Positions 56,026 to 63,895 of a DNA stretch of 64,000 nucleotides are shown here, one piece after another. The stretch covers positions 1 to 64,000 of the forward strand of contig CAMDYX010000003.1 of the NCBI GenBank assembly GCA_945910395.1, read 5' to 3'. Under the pieces are notes generated by a model, which was not told the DNA's origin, searched no databases, and saw nothing but the letters and a program-made list of their open reading frames with translations. Source of the DNA: an uncultured Agathobacter sp. (GTDB lineage Bacteria; Bacillota; Clostridia; Lachnospirales; Lachnospiraceae). Numbering within the stretch: position 1 is the first letter of the stretch; each line of letters begins with the position of its first letter. The translations under genes were made by a program, and so were the position numbers.

Positions 56026-56997
56026 ATGGCTCAAAAAGGCGATTTGATGACAGTCCGTTCCGACATCCGTGTGTTGGATGCAACAATCCGCGATGGTGGA
56101 CTTGTCAACAATTTTATGTTTTCAGATGAATTTATTAACGCATTATACCGCGCAAATGTTAAGGCGGGCGTTGACTATATGGAGTTTGGATATAAGGCTT
56201 CCAAGGAATTATTTGATGTGAACAAATTCGGAAAATGGAAGTTCTGTGATGAGGAGGATATCCGCGCCATTGTCGGCGACAACAATTCGGATATGAAAAT
56301 TTCTGTCATGGCAGATGTCGGAAGATGTGACTTTAAAACAGATTTCACAGATAAAAAGGATAGTGTCATCGACATGGTCCGAGTTGCATGCTATGTACAT
56401 CAGATGCCTGCAGCCATCGAGATGATTGAAGAATTCAAGGACAAGGGCTACGAAGTCACCTGCAACATCATGGCGATCTCCAATGCAAAAGAATCCGATC
56501 TGGATCAGGCCCTTGAAATGGTGGGAAAGAGCAATGCAGATGGTATCTACATTGTTGACAGCTACGGTTCTCTTTTCCCGGAGCAGATTCGCGCCATTGC
56601 CGACAAATATACGGAAGTCGGAGAAAAATACGGAAAGTACATTGGTATTCATGCCCATAACAATCAGCAGCTTGCTTTCGCAAATACCATCGAAGCAACC
56701 GCAAGAGGAGTCAGCCTTCTCGATGCAACCATGATGTCCATGGGCCGTGGTGCAGGAAACTGTGCAATGGAGCTTCTCTTAAGCTTTCTGAAGAACCCGA
56801 AATACAACATCTATCCGGTATTAAAATTCCTTCAGGATTACATGATTCCGCTAAAGGAAAGCGGCATTGTCTGGGGATACGATATTCCGTATCTTCTCAC
56901 CGGACATCTGAACCAGCATCCATCCGCTGCAATCGATGCCACCAAGGCAGGAAGAACCGATTACACTGAGTTCTATACGGATCTGCTGGAGAAATAA
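56026..56997 (+). CDS. HMGL-type aldolase, function uncertain
   Basis: The protein has 323 residues. It has the TIM-barrel of the HMG-CoA lyase/DmpG/LeuA group: RVLDATIRDGGL at the start (metal Asp, Arg), GIHAHNNQQLAFANT (two metal His) and MSMGRGAGNCAMELLL. Such enzymes split or join 2-oxo acids with a metal. Isolated copies like this lack the acetaldehyde dehydrogenase partner of DmpG and are annotated only as aldolase catalytic domain protein. A single gene with an AGGAGG site. Confidence 0.85.
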   Translation: MAQKGDLMTVRSDIRVLDATIRDGGLVNNFMFSDEFINALYRANVKAGVDYMEFGYKASKELFDVNKFGKWKFCDEEDIRAIVGDNNSDMKISVMADVGRCDFKTDFTDKKDSVIDMVRVACYVHQMPAAIEMIEEFKDKGYEVTCNIMAISNAKESDLDQALEMVGKSNADGIYIVDSYGSLFPEQIRAIADKYTEVGEKYGKYIGIHAHNNQQLAFANTIEATARGVSLLDATMMSMGRGAGNCAMELLLSFLKNPKYNIYPVLKFLQDYMIPLKESGIVWGYDIPYLLTGHLNQHPSAAIDATKAGRTDYTEFYTDLLEK

Positions 56998-57007
56998 ATG
57001 TAAAACT

Positions 57008-57190
57008 CTCTTTTTACAATTGTGTGCCTGAATGAAAGTAAAAAGAGAGAGAAAATAAACATTCGGGATGAAATTCCGTAAGTGAATTTTACTATTCGAA
57101 TCAGAACGTTTAAAAAGCGTAACGGTACTGCGAATTTAGTACCGTTACGCTTTTTATAAGCGAAAGTATTTTCTGATTCATGCTTGAATG
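57008..57190. repeat. F1 palindromic repeat, copy J (left and core part)
   Basis: A diverged copy: an F1-like outer piece TACAATTGTGTGCCTGAATG, then ATTCGGGATGAAATTCCG, then GAATCAGAACGTTTAAAAAG and a shortened core with GTAACGGTACTGCG / TAGTACCGTTACGC. Its right arm lies at 57457-57505, beyond an F2 repeat. The first part also forms a CTCTCTTTTTAC/GTAAAAAGAGAG stem. With F2 copy 5 it fills 56998-57509; no gene is seen. Confidence 0.7.
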
Positions 57191-57455
57191 GTAAATTGTA
57201 TCATTTCACCGGTTGATTTTCTTCCAGTACCTAAAATCTATGAAAAAAGTGGCATTTTTAGCGTTTTTTATGGTCGATTGTATGTTTTCGCCGGATCAAT
57301 TTTAGTCTATACCTAAGAAATTGTAAATATTAGGTATACCGCGAAGTCCACTCCTCAAAATAATACAATTCCCAGGAAAAATCCGCAATTTGTAGCTGTT
57401 TTTCAAGGATTTTAGGTATACGACAGTTCTAGCATCTCAAATCTTGCCAAATTCC
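57191..57455. repeat. F2 palindromic repeat, copy 5 (nested in F1 copy J)
   Basis: It has AAATTGTATCATTTCACCGG at the left, CAGTACCTAAAATC, a central CCTAAGAAAT/ATTAGGTATACC hairpin, AATAATACAATTCC and the closing ATTTTAGGTATACG. It is flanked by the two halves of F1 copy J. Confidence 0.8.
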
Positions 57456-57456
57456 A

Positions 57457-57507
57457 CAATTCTGAATCGAATATGCAAATTCATTTAGGCGAATCATCCC
57501 GAATTTT
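57457..57507. repeat. right arm of F1 copy J
   Basis: TTCTGAATCGAATATGCAAA and GAATCATCCCGAAT are complementary to the outer left part of copy J. It ends at the stop of the PurF-like gene. Confidence 0.65.
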
Positions 57508-57509
57508 TT

Positions 57510-58913
57510 TTATTCTTTTCCGTTCCAGCAATAGGTGCAGAGCTTATCCGGATCGATTCCCACGGACTCAAGCATATCGTCTAACCGGTGGAAACGAAGG
57601 GAGGTAAAGTTTAACTTTTTACAGATTCCATCCACCATGTTCTGGTATTTCTCGGAATCCGGATTTGCATACTCCTCTAAGATCTCAGGAGTAACCTCTC
57701 CCTCCTCCAGCTCTTCGATCACTCTTCTTCCGATCAGTTCCATCTCTGAATTGGATCTTGAGAAATTCAAATATTTACATCCATATAGAAGCGGTGGACA
57801 GGCAGGACGGATGTGTACCTCCTTTGCTCCGCTTTCATACAAAAATTCTGTTGTTTCACGAAGCTGTGTTCCACGGACGATGGAATCATCTATGAGAAGA
57901 AGCCTCTTATCCTTGATTAGATCATGTACCGGCAGCAGCTTCATATGGGCAATCAGATCTCGTTTTGTCTGAATGGTGGGCATAAAAGAACGGGGCCAGG
58001 TCGGTGTATATTTGATAAATGGTCTGGAGAATGGAATACCGCTCTCGTTTGCATATCCCATGGCATGGGCTGTTCCGGAATCCGGAACTCCTGCAACCAC
58101 GTCAACCTCCACATTATCCCTGCGGGCAAGAAGCTTTCCGCAGTTATATCTCATCTGTTCTACATTTACACCTTCGTAGGTAGCAGCTGGATAGCCATAA
58201 TATACCCAGAGGAAGGTACAGATCTTCATCTTATCCCCGGGTGCCACCAGAGTTTTTACATGATCTGCATCAAATACTACAATTTCTCCCGGTCCAAGCT
58301 CACGATCCGGTGTATAGCCAAGATTTAAGAAAGAAAAGCTCTCAAATACCGCACACCTTGCATCCTCCTTCTTTCCAAGGACCACCGGTGTACGTCCCAG
58401 CTTATCCCGGGCTGCATAAATTCCCTTTGGAGTAAGAATTAACATGGAAAGGGAACCATCAATGGTATCCAGTGCGTACTGAATACCTTCGATAAAATTA
58501 TCCTTCTGGTTAATGAGTGCAGCCACAAGCTCTGTCGCATTGATCTCCCCGTTGCTCATCTCGAAGAAATGGGTCTTGCCCTCTAAAATTTTTTCTACGA
58601 TCTCATTCGCGTTATTAATTTTACTAACGGTTGTAATTGCAAAAGTTCCATGATGGGAACGGACTAAGATTGGCTGTGCCTCGAAATCCGAAATCGAGCC
58701 TATTCCCATGGTTCCGTTTAGCTTATCAAGTTCATGATCAAATTTCGTCCGAAATGGCGTTCCCTCGATGTTATGAATCGCTTTCGAAAAGCCATCCTCG
58801 CCATATACTGCCATTCCGGCACGTCGTGTTCCAAGGTGTGAATGGTAATCTGTTCCAAAGAACAAATCAAAAATACAGTTCTCTTTTGCAGCTACGCCAA
58901 AAAATCCACCCAT
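57510..58913 (-). CDS. PurF-like protein lacking the catalytic cysteine
   Basis: The protein has 467 residues. It has the layout of amidophosphoribosyltransferase: N-terminal Ntn glutaminase fold (about 1-230) and a phosphoribosyltransferase domain with the PRPP loop LLLIDDSIVRGTQLRET (about 335-352). The N-terminus reads MGGFFGVAAKENC: the Cys that must become residue 1 in PurF (MCG...) is Gly here. Glutamine cleavage as in PurF is therefore not expected. It may use free ammonia or do something else. Other glutaminase-fold residues (SHHGTFA, NGEINATELV) are kept. A true PurF may exist elsewhere. AGGAGG precedes the ATG, which supports this start. Confidence 0.85.
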   Translation of the reverse strand: MGGFFGVAAKENCIFDLFFGTDYHSHLGTRRAGMAVYGEDGFSKAIHNIEGTPFRTKFDHELDKLNGTMGIGSISDFEAQPILVRSHHGTFAITTVSKINNANEIVEKILEGKTHFFEMSNGEINATELVAALINQKDNFIEGIQYALDTIDGSLSMLILTPKGIYAARDKLGRTPVVLGKKEDARCAVFESFSFLNLGYTPDRELGPGEIVVFDADHVKTLVAPGDKMKICTFLWVYYGYPAATYEGVNVEQMRYNCGKLLARRDNVEVDVVAGVPDSGTAHAMGYANESGIPFSRPFIKYTPTWPRSFMPTIQTKRDLIAHMKLLPVHDLIKDKRLLLIDDSIVRGTQLRETTEFLYESGAKEVHIRPACPPLLYGCKYLNFSRSNSEMELIGRRVIEELEEGEVTPEILEEYANPDSEKYQNMVDGICKKLNFTSLRFHRLDDMLESVGIDPDKLCTYCWNGKE

Positions 58914-58973
58914 GCTGTAATCCTCCTAGTTGATGTAGTTTATTCCAAAAATAGACTATGGTAGTATAGCATA

Positions 58974-60149
58974 CTATTTCTGTTCCCGCACTTCTTTTTT
59001 TCTCTGCAGCCAGGGGATAATGTTCTCCTCATAGACAAAGGTAAAAATGGCCGCAAAAGGAATTGCCAGTAAAATTCCCACAATGCCAAACATCTTTCCG
59101 CCAATAACAATGGAAACCAAAACCCAGACCGCAGGAACTCCAAGAGATCCCCCAAACATTTTCGGCTTTAAAATATATCCGTCGAAAATCTGAAGTACAA
59201 TGGTAAAAATCAGAAAGATCAGCGCATGAATCGGATTGGTAAGTACAAGTAAAATTCCTCCGATTACGGCTCCGATAATCGGGCCGAAGGTGGGAAGCAG
59301 GTTTGTCACTCCCACAATTACAGAAACCAGTGCGACATACGGCATCCCCACAATCAGCATAAATATTGCATTTACGACACCGACAATCATTCCGTCCAGG
59401 ATGTCGTAGCAGATGTACTGTCCGAGAATTTTGTGGCACCGATTCCAGAAAATGTCTCTCTTTTTTAAGTTCTTCTCCTTCGAAAGAAGGCAGCGGATAC
59501 GTCCGATTCCATTTAACAATCGCTTTTTGTCAAACAAAAAGTAAATTGCAAGAATCAATCCCAGAAGGAAGTTTACCGCACCCGTTCCAATACTGTAGGA
59601 GGTACTTACAATGGTATCCACATTGCCCGCAAGGGATAATACCGTCTGCTCCACCAGCTTCTCCCAGGAAGCAGTCAGGCTGGCCAGATCCAGATTGAAT
59701 TTGGAAAAAACATCCGCGTAGGTGATGGTAAACTGATGAACCGTCTCAATATAAGTATTCATATTGGCCACGATCCCGCTAAAGCTGTCAATCAAAGAAG
59801 GAATCAGTATGCCGATTAAAAGCCCGATAATAAGAATCACCAAAACCACACCAAATACTACTGCAATGGAATGTCTTGCGTTTTCCCTTTTCATTTTCCG
59901 AAATAACTTCTTCTCAAAGAAATTTACAACCGGATTGATCAAATAGGCAATGATGATGCCATAAAAAGCCGGTGCAACATATTGAAAAGCCACACCAAAT
60001 CCAGCCAGAATATTTCCCAGATGAGACAATATCATATAAAACAGAACCGCTCCACAGGTTGCGAAAGTATAGGCAGCCCAGGGCTTTTCCAAGAGGTTCT
60101 CCAGTCTTCTTTTCATGGATTTCTCTGGTTTTTTCTCGTTTGTCTCCAT
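58974..60149 (-). CDS. AI-2E family (DUF20) membrane permease
   Basis: The protein has 391 residues with about eight transmembrane helices and the family segments PAFYGIIIAYLINP, NLLPTFGPIIGAVIGG and GYILKPKMFG. The family includes Na+/H+ antiporters and putative autoinducer exporters; this member's cargo is unknown. It begins 3 bases after the larC stop, in the same frame, with a GGAGGAGAAG site inside the end of larC. Confidence 0.9.
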   Translation of the reverse strand: METNEKKPEKSMKRRLENLLEKPWAAYTFATCGAVLFYMILSHLGNILAGFGVAFQYVAPAFYGIIIAYLINPVVNFFEKKLFRKMKRENARHSIAVVFGVVLVILIIGLLIGILIPSLIDSFSGIVANMNTYIETVHQFTITYADVFSKFNLDLASLTASWEKLVEQTVLSLAGNVDTIVSTSYSIGTGAVNFLLGLILAIYFLFDKKRLLNGIGRIRCLLSKEKNLKKRDIFWNRCHKILGQYICYDILDGMIVGVVNAIFMLIVGMPYVALVSVIVGVTNLLPTFGPIIGAVIGGILLVLTNPIHALIFLIFTIVLQIFDGYILKPKMFGGSLGVPAVWVLVSIVIGGKMFGIVGILLAIPFAAIFTFVYEENIIPWLQRKKEVREQK

Positions 60150-60152
60150 TGT

Positions 60153-61382
60153 CTACACTTCTCCTCCTTCATCCGCAATCCGCCTTACCTCATCCAGCGG
60201 CAGATTCTCTTTCCTTGCAATTTCTGCAAGATCTTCATACTCATATTTGTATCTGCTTACCCCATATCCTTCTGCCGTTTTCTTTCGGACATCTCCGTAT
60301 CCGGTATGTATGGTTTCTATCCTGCGCCCTAGTCTGTAACGCTCTACCACCGTTCTTCGGATACCAAGTGTCGTTGTATGCTTAAAGATTTCCTCCACCA
60401 GATGTTCTTCGTCTTCCGGCTCACAGATTACATGTAATACCTGCCCCGGCCGGCTCTTTTTCATATTGCAGGGAATGGTAAACACTTCCAGCGCCCGGGC
60501 TGCAAAAAGACGCTCCATTGCAAATCCCAGTGCCTCCGCTGTCATATCATCCAGATTACATACCAGTTCAATAATGGATGCTTCGCATCCCACTACCGCC
60601 TCGTTTTGTTCCTCTTTGGTCTCTCCAAGGATAGCCCTAAGGCAATTGGCCTTTTCGAAATCCTTTTTGCCCATGCCGTAACCAATTTTTTCTACAGACA
60701 TCACCGGCATTTCCCCGAACCCGGTTGCAAAAAAGGTAAGCAGCGCAGCTCCGGTGGGTGTACAGAGCTCTCCGTCTATTTTTCCGCCATATATGGGGCA
60801 TCCCGTCAGCAGATAAGCGGTGGCAGGTGCCGGAACCGGAAGAATTCCATGGGCACACTTTACAGAGCCGCTGCCCACATGAATCGGGGATACGATGACC
60901 TGCTTGGGACCAAGCTCCTCCATCAGCATACATACTGCGGTGACATCAGCAATCGCATCCAGCTTTCCAACCTCGTGAAAATGCACCTCTGATACTGAAA
61001 CTCCATGGACAGCACTCTCTGCCTCTGCAATTTTTTCGTAAACAGAAATGATCTGTTCTTTTATCTGATCAGAAACCGCAAGCCTTTCTATAATGGACCG
61101 GATTTCCTCAATTCCTGCATGAAAATGCTTTCCATGATCCTGATGAGAATCTGCATGCTCATGCATATGCTCATCCTCTTCTGCCCCCTCTACCGTAACC
61201 TTCATATGGGTTCCGATGATTCCGCATTTTTCCGATTTATCTATGGAAAAGCAGACCTTTGGGATCCCCACCTGATTTAGTTTTTCAACAAAGGCATCCG
61301 CATCCGGCAGAAGCTCTAAAAGTGCCGCAGAAAGCATATCCCCCGCAGCTCCCATTCCACAATCCAAATATAGGGTTCTCAT
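60153..61382 (-). CDS. larC: nickel pincer cofactor biosynthesis protein LarC
   Basis: The protein has 409 residues as one uninterrupted frame; in some lactobacilli the gene needs a frameshift. LarC inserts nickel into the pincer nucleotide. The start LYLDCGMGAAGDM, the His/Asp/Glu-rich stretch (about 65-90, typical metal-binding loop) and HFHEVG are present. It overlaps larB by 4 bases (ATGA). larE and larA are not in the window. Confidence 0.93.
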   Translation of the reverse strand: MRTLYLDCGMGAAGDMLSAALLELLPDADAFVEKLNQVGIPKVCFSIDKSEKCGIIGTHMKVTVEGAEEDEHMHEHADSHQDHGKHFHAGIEEIRSIIERLAVSDQIKEQIISVYEKIAEAESAVHGVSVSEVHFHEVGKLDAIADVTAVCMLMEELGPKQVIVSPIHVGSGSVKCAHGILPVPAPATAYLLTGCPIYGGKIDGELCTPTGAALLTFFATGFGEMPVMSVEKIGYGMGKKDFEKANCLRAILGETKEEQNEAVVGCEASIIELVCNLDDMTAEALGFAMERLFAARALEVFTIPCNMKKSRPGQVLHVICEPEDEEHLVEEIFKHTTTLGIRRTVVERYRLGRRIETIHTGYGDVRKKTAEGYGVSRYKYEYEDLAEIARKENLPLDEVRRIADEGGEV

Positions 61383-62134
61383 TTTTTCGCCTCCATGTGG
61401 TTAATCATGCTGGCAAGATATCCTGCGCCGAAGCCATTGTCAATATTGACCACTGAAACTCCGCTGGCGCAGGAATTTAACATGGATAAAAGTGCTGATA
61501 TTCCCCCAAAGGAGGCTCCATATCCCACACTTGTAGGTACTGCGATTACCGGGCAGTCTGCCAGACCTCCGATCACGCTTGCAAGGGCTCCCTCCATACC
61601 GGCAATGGCAATAATTACACTGGCTGTCATGACATCCTCGTTATGGGATAAAAGCCTGTGGATTCCGGCCACTCCCACGTCATAGAGTCTTGTCACTTCG
61701 TTTCCCATCGCCTCAGCGGTAAGAGCAGCTTCCTCCGCCACCGGAATGTCACTGGTCCCCCCGGTGGCCACCACAATTTTCCCGATTCCGCTGGGCTTTG
61801 GCAGCTCTCCGAGGACTGCCACCCTTGCAAGAGGGTTATAATTCATCGGATAGATTTCTGCAATGCGGCTTGCATCCTCTTTTGAAAGTCTCGTAATCAA
61901 AATGGTATCCTGTCCATGCCTTTTCATGGACTCAATGATTCCGAGCATCTGATCGGCGGTTTTCCCCCCGCCATAGATGACTTCCGCCACACCCTGTCTG
62001 ATTTTCCGGTGATGATCGATTTTTGCATAGCCGATATCCTCAAAGGGTTCGGTTTTTATCTTTAGGAGCGCATCCTCCACGGACATACTGCCGTTTTGTA
62101 CCGCCTCCAATATTTCCTTCGTCTTGCTTTTCAC
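61379..62134 (-). CDS. larB: nickel pincer cofactor biosynthesis protein LarB
   Basis: The protein has 251 residues. It is a PurE-like carboxylase/hydrolase that acts on nicotinic acid adenine dinucleotide, the first step of the cofactor. The conserved VVATGGTSDIPVAEEA and TSVGYGASFGG are seen, with the PurE-type fold in the C-terminal part. It starts with GTG and a GGAGG site 7 bases upstream. It is the first gene of larB-larC-permease. Confidence 0.93.
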   Translation of the reverse strand: MKSKTKEILEAVQNGSMSVEDALLKIKTEPFEDIGYAKIDHHRKIRQGVAEVIYGGGKTADQMLGIIESMKRHGQDTILITRLSKEDASRIAEIYPMNYNPLARVAVLGELPKPSGIGKIVVATGGTSDIPVAEEAALTAEAMGNEVTRLYDVGVAGIHRLLSHNEDVMTASVIIAIAGMEGALASVIGGLADCPVIAVPTSVGYGASFGGISALLSMLNSCASGVSVVNIDNGFGAGYLASMINHMEAKK

Positions 62135-62228
62135 TATCTGCCCTCCAAATTAGCCATTTGCCTTTGGTGCCTTAAGAAATTCCTCTCTATTATACGACAT
62201 AAAAATACCCTCTTTCAAGTTTTCTCAC

Positions 62229-62275
62229 AACAAAAAAACAAGGATTTCTAATCTTTTACTGATCAAAAATCCCTG
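62229..62275 (-). terminator. terminator after tRNA-Pro
   Basis: On the minus strand, CAGGGATTTTTGATC pairs with GATTAGAAATCCTTG and is followed by TTTTTTT. Confidence 0.75.
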
Positions 62276-62286
62276 CCTCTTTTTCA

Positions 62287-62359
62287 TCGGAGTGACGCGA
62301 TTCGAACGCGCGACCTCTACATCCCTAATGTAGCACTCTGCCATCTGAGCCACACCCCG
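62287..62359 (-). tRNA. tRNA-Pro (AGG)
   Basis: The 73-nt cloverleaf has acceptor CGGGGTG / CACTCCG with C1-G72 and discriminator A, both proline identity features; anticodon stem CTACA / TGTAG, loop TTAGGGA (anticodon AGG), T-arm GCGCG-TTCGAAT-CGCGT. CCA is not encoded. An A at position 34 is unusual for bacteria apart from Arg(ACG). Confidence 0.88.
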
Positions 62360-62435
62360 AGTTTTCTATATTCTCCCTTTCAAAAAAGGTAACCTAGATG
62401 ATTGTAATGCCAAAAAGCCATCCTGTCAAATAGTT

Positions 62436-63305
62436 TTATAAATTTAACCATTCCTTAAGGCCGCGCTCTTCAATTGCTTCTATTGCTGCTGCCCGTCCCA
62501 GCTCATATGCCGCCTTTAGTTTTTCCGGATCTTTCTCTGCACTCTTTACCGCAAGCTTCTCCTTGGGGCGGATCACAAAGGCAGCATTTTCCTTTTCCTT
62601 TTTTCGGATATACTCCACATTTTCATTATATCTGTCGTGACGGTTTGCAAACAACTCCACAAACTTCGGATAGTTGCGGTACACAATTTTGCACAGAGGT
62701 GTGGCCTTGTTTTTGGATTTTCTGTAATCATCCGGCTGTGTCAGAATAACCACGTTTTTTTCATATCCAATGGATTCAAAGTAAGAAAGTGGCACAGCGT
62801 CCGAAATGCCGCCGTCCAACAGCTTTTTTCCATCCAGCTCCACAATCTTTGACACCAGGGGAATGGATGCGGATGCCCGAATCCATTCGATGTCTTTTCC
62901 TTTTCCGTCATAGCATTTGTAATAAACCGGTTCCCCTGCTTCCACATCCGTTGCCACGACATAAAACTCCATGGGATTCTTGGTAAATGTGTCGGTATCG
63001 AACACATCCAGTTTGTCCGGAAGCTCATGATAGCAGAATTCTACATCAAACAGATCTCCCGTTTTAAAAAAGGATTTTGCACTTCCGTAACGATAATCCT
63101 TACAGTAGTTACAGTTATACCGAATCGGCCTGCCGATCTGATGGGATTTTACATTGCAGCCGAAGGTTGCCCCTGCAGACACTCCGATTGCACCATCAAA
63201 GGTGATTTCATTTTCCATGAACACATCGATGACCCCTGCAGTGAACATTCCCCGCATGGCACCGCCTTCCATTACCAAGCCTCTTTTTACATACAGCTTA
63301 CTCAT
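62436..63305 (-). CDS. patatin-like phospholipase
   Basis: The protein has 289 residues from the ATG at 63305 (AGGGAGAACAG upstream). Its features are a glycine-rich oxyanion loop (MEGGAMRGMF), nucleophile Ser43 in GVSAG and catalytic Asp in DGGISDAVPL. This serine-aspartate dyad hydrolyses lipid acyl groups. There is no export signal. It is 10 bases downstream of the nitroreductase gene, so the two are probably one transcript. Confidence 0.92.
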   Translation of the reverse strand: MSKLYVKRGLVMEGGAMRGMFTAGVIDVFMENEITFDGAIGVSAGATFGCNVKSHQIGRPIRYNCNYCKDYRYGSAKSFFKTGDLFDVEFCYHELPDKLDVFDTDTFTKNPMEFYVVATDVEAGEPVYYKCYDGKGKDIEWIRASASIPLVSKIVELDGKKLLDGGISDAVPLSYFESIGYEKNVVILTQPDDYRKSKNKATPLCKIVYRNYPKFVELFANRHDRYNENVEYIRKKEKENAAFVIRPKEKLAVKSAEKDPEKLKAAYELGRAAAIEAIEERGLKEWLNL

Positions 63306-63315
63306 TCTGTTCTCC

Positions 63316-63849
63316 CTACATGAAGCTGCAGATCTCATCCGTCTCTTTTCTCGGACGAAATACCGGTTCTCCGGCGCCGTAGCCTAAGGCAATTACCGAG
63401 GTGATCTGCTCCTGCTTTGGAATTCCGAATACCTTCCGGAGGGCATCTGCGTCACGCAGTCCCATAATCAATGTATCAAGTCCACTGTTTTTTGCTGCAA
63501 GAATAAAATACGCATTATTCAGTCCTAAATCATAGGCTCCCCACTTATTGCTGAGCTCATTGTCCGCCTGACCTGCAGTAAATCCCGATACATCCTTCAC
63601 AAAGCTGGTGACGATCAGGGCAGATACCCCTGCAACACGGGTCTGATTCACTTCCGGAAGCGCAGCCTTCACCTTTTCTATCGCTTCCGGTGTATTGGCC
63701 ACGTAATATCTTGCAGTCTGGGAATTCTTCCAGGATGGCGCAAGTTGTGCCTGTGCAATGATTTCTTTGATTGTCTCCTGGGAAACTGTCTTTCCTTCTT
63801 CGTATGTCCTGACTGCTCTTCTTTCCTTTATCAGTTCCAAAAATTCCAT
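63316..63849 (-). CDS. nitroreductase-family flavoprotein
   Basis: The protein has 177 residues. The family start ERRAVRTYEEGKTV (FMN phosphate contact) and APSWKNSQ, GLNNAYFILAAKNSGLDT and ALGYGAGEP fit FMN-dependent NAD(P)H oxidoreductases of the short nitroreductase type. The substrate is unknown. The ribosome site GGAGG lies upstream of the ATG. Confidence 0.92.
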   Translation of the reverse strand: MEFLELIKERRAVRTYEEGKTVSQETIKEIIAQAQLAPSWKNSQTARYYVANTPEAIEKVKAALPEVNQTRVAGVSALIVTSFVKDVSGFTAGQADNELSNKWGAYDLGLNNAYFILAAKNSGLDTLIMGLRDADALRKVFGIPKQEQITSVIALGYGAGEPVFRPRKETDEICSFM

Positions 63850-63895
63850 GCTAAAAACCTCCGTCTCGTGTATTTCTACTTATAGTACCACTATA

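Noticed and set aside
3653..57507. F1/F2 repeats as a CRISPR array
   Set aside because: They are far apart, much too long, self-complementary and have no regular spacers or cas genes.
796..60155. Genetic code change with TAG read as an amino acid
   Set aside because: Known families such as ArgJ, GatA, GatB, ClpX and LarC are full length, those ending in TAG stop at the expected place, and each downstream gene has its own ribosome site.
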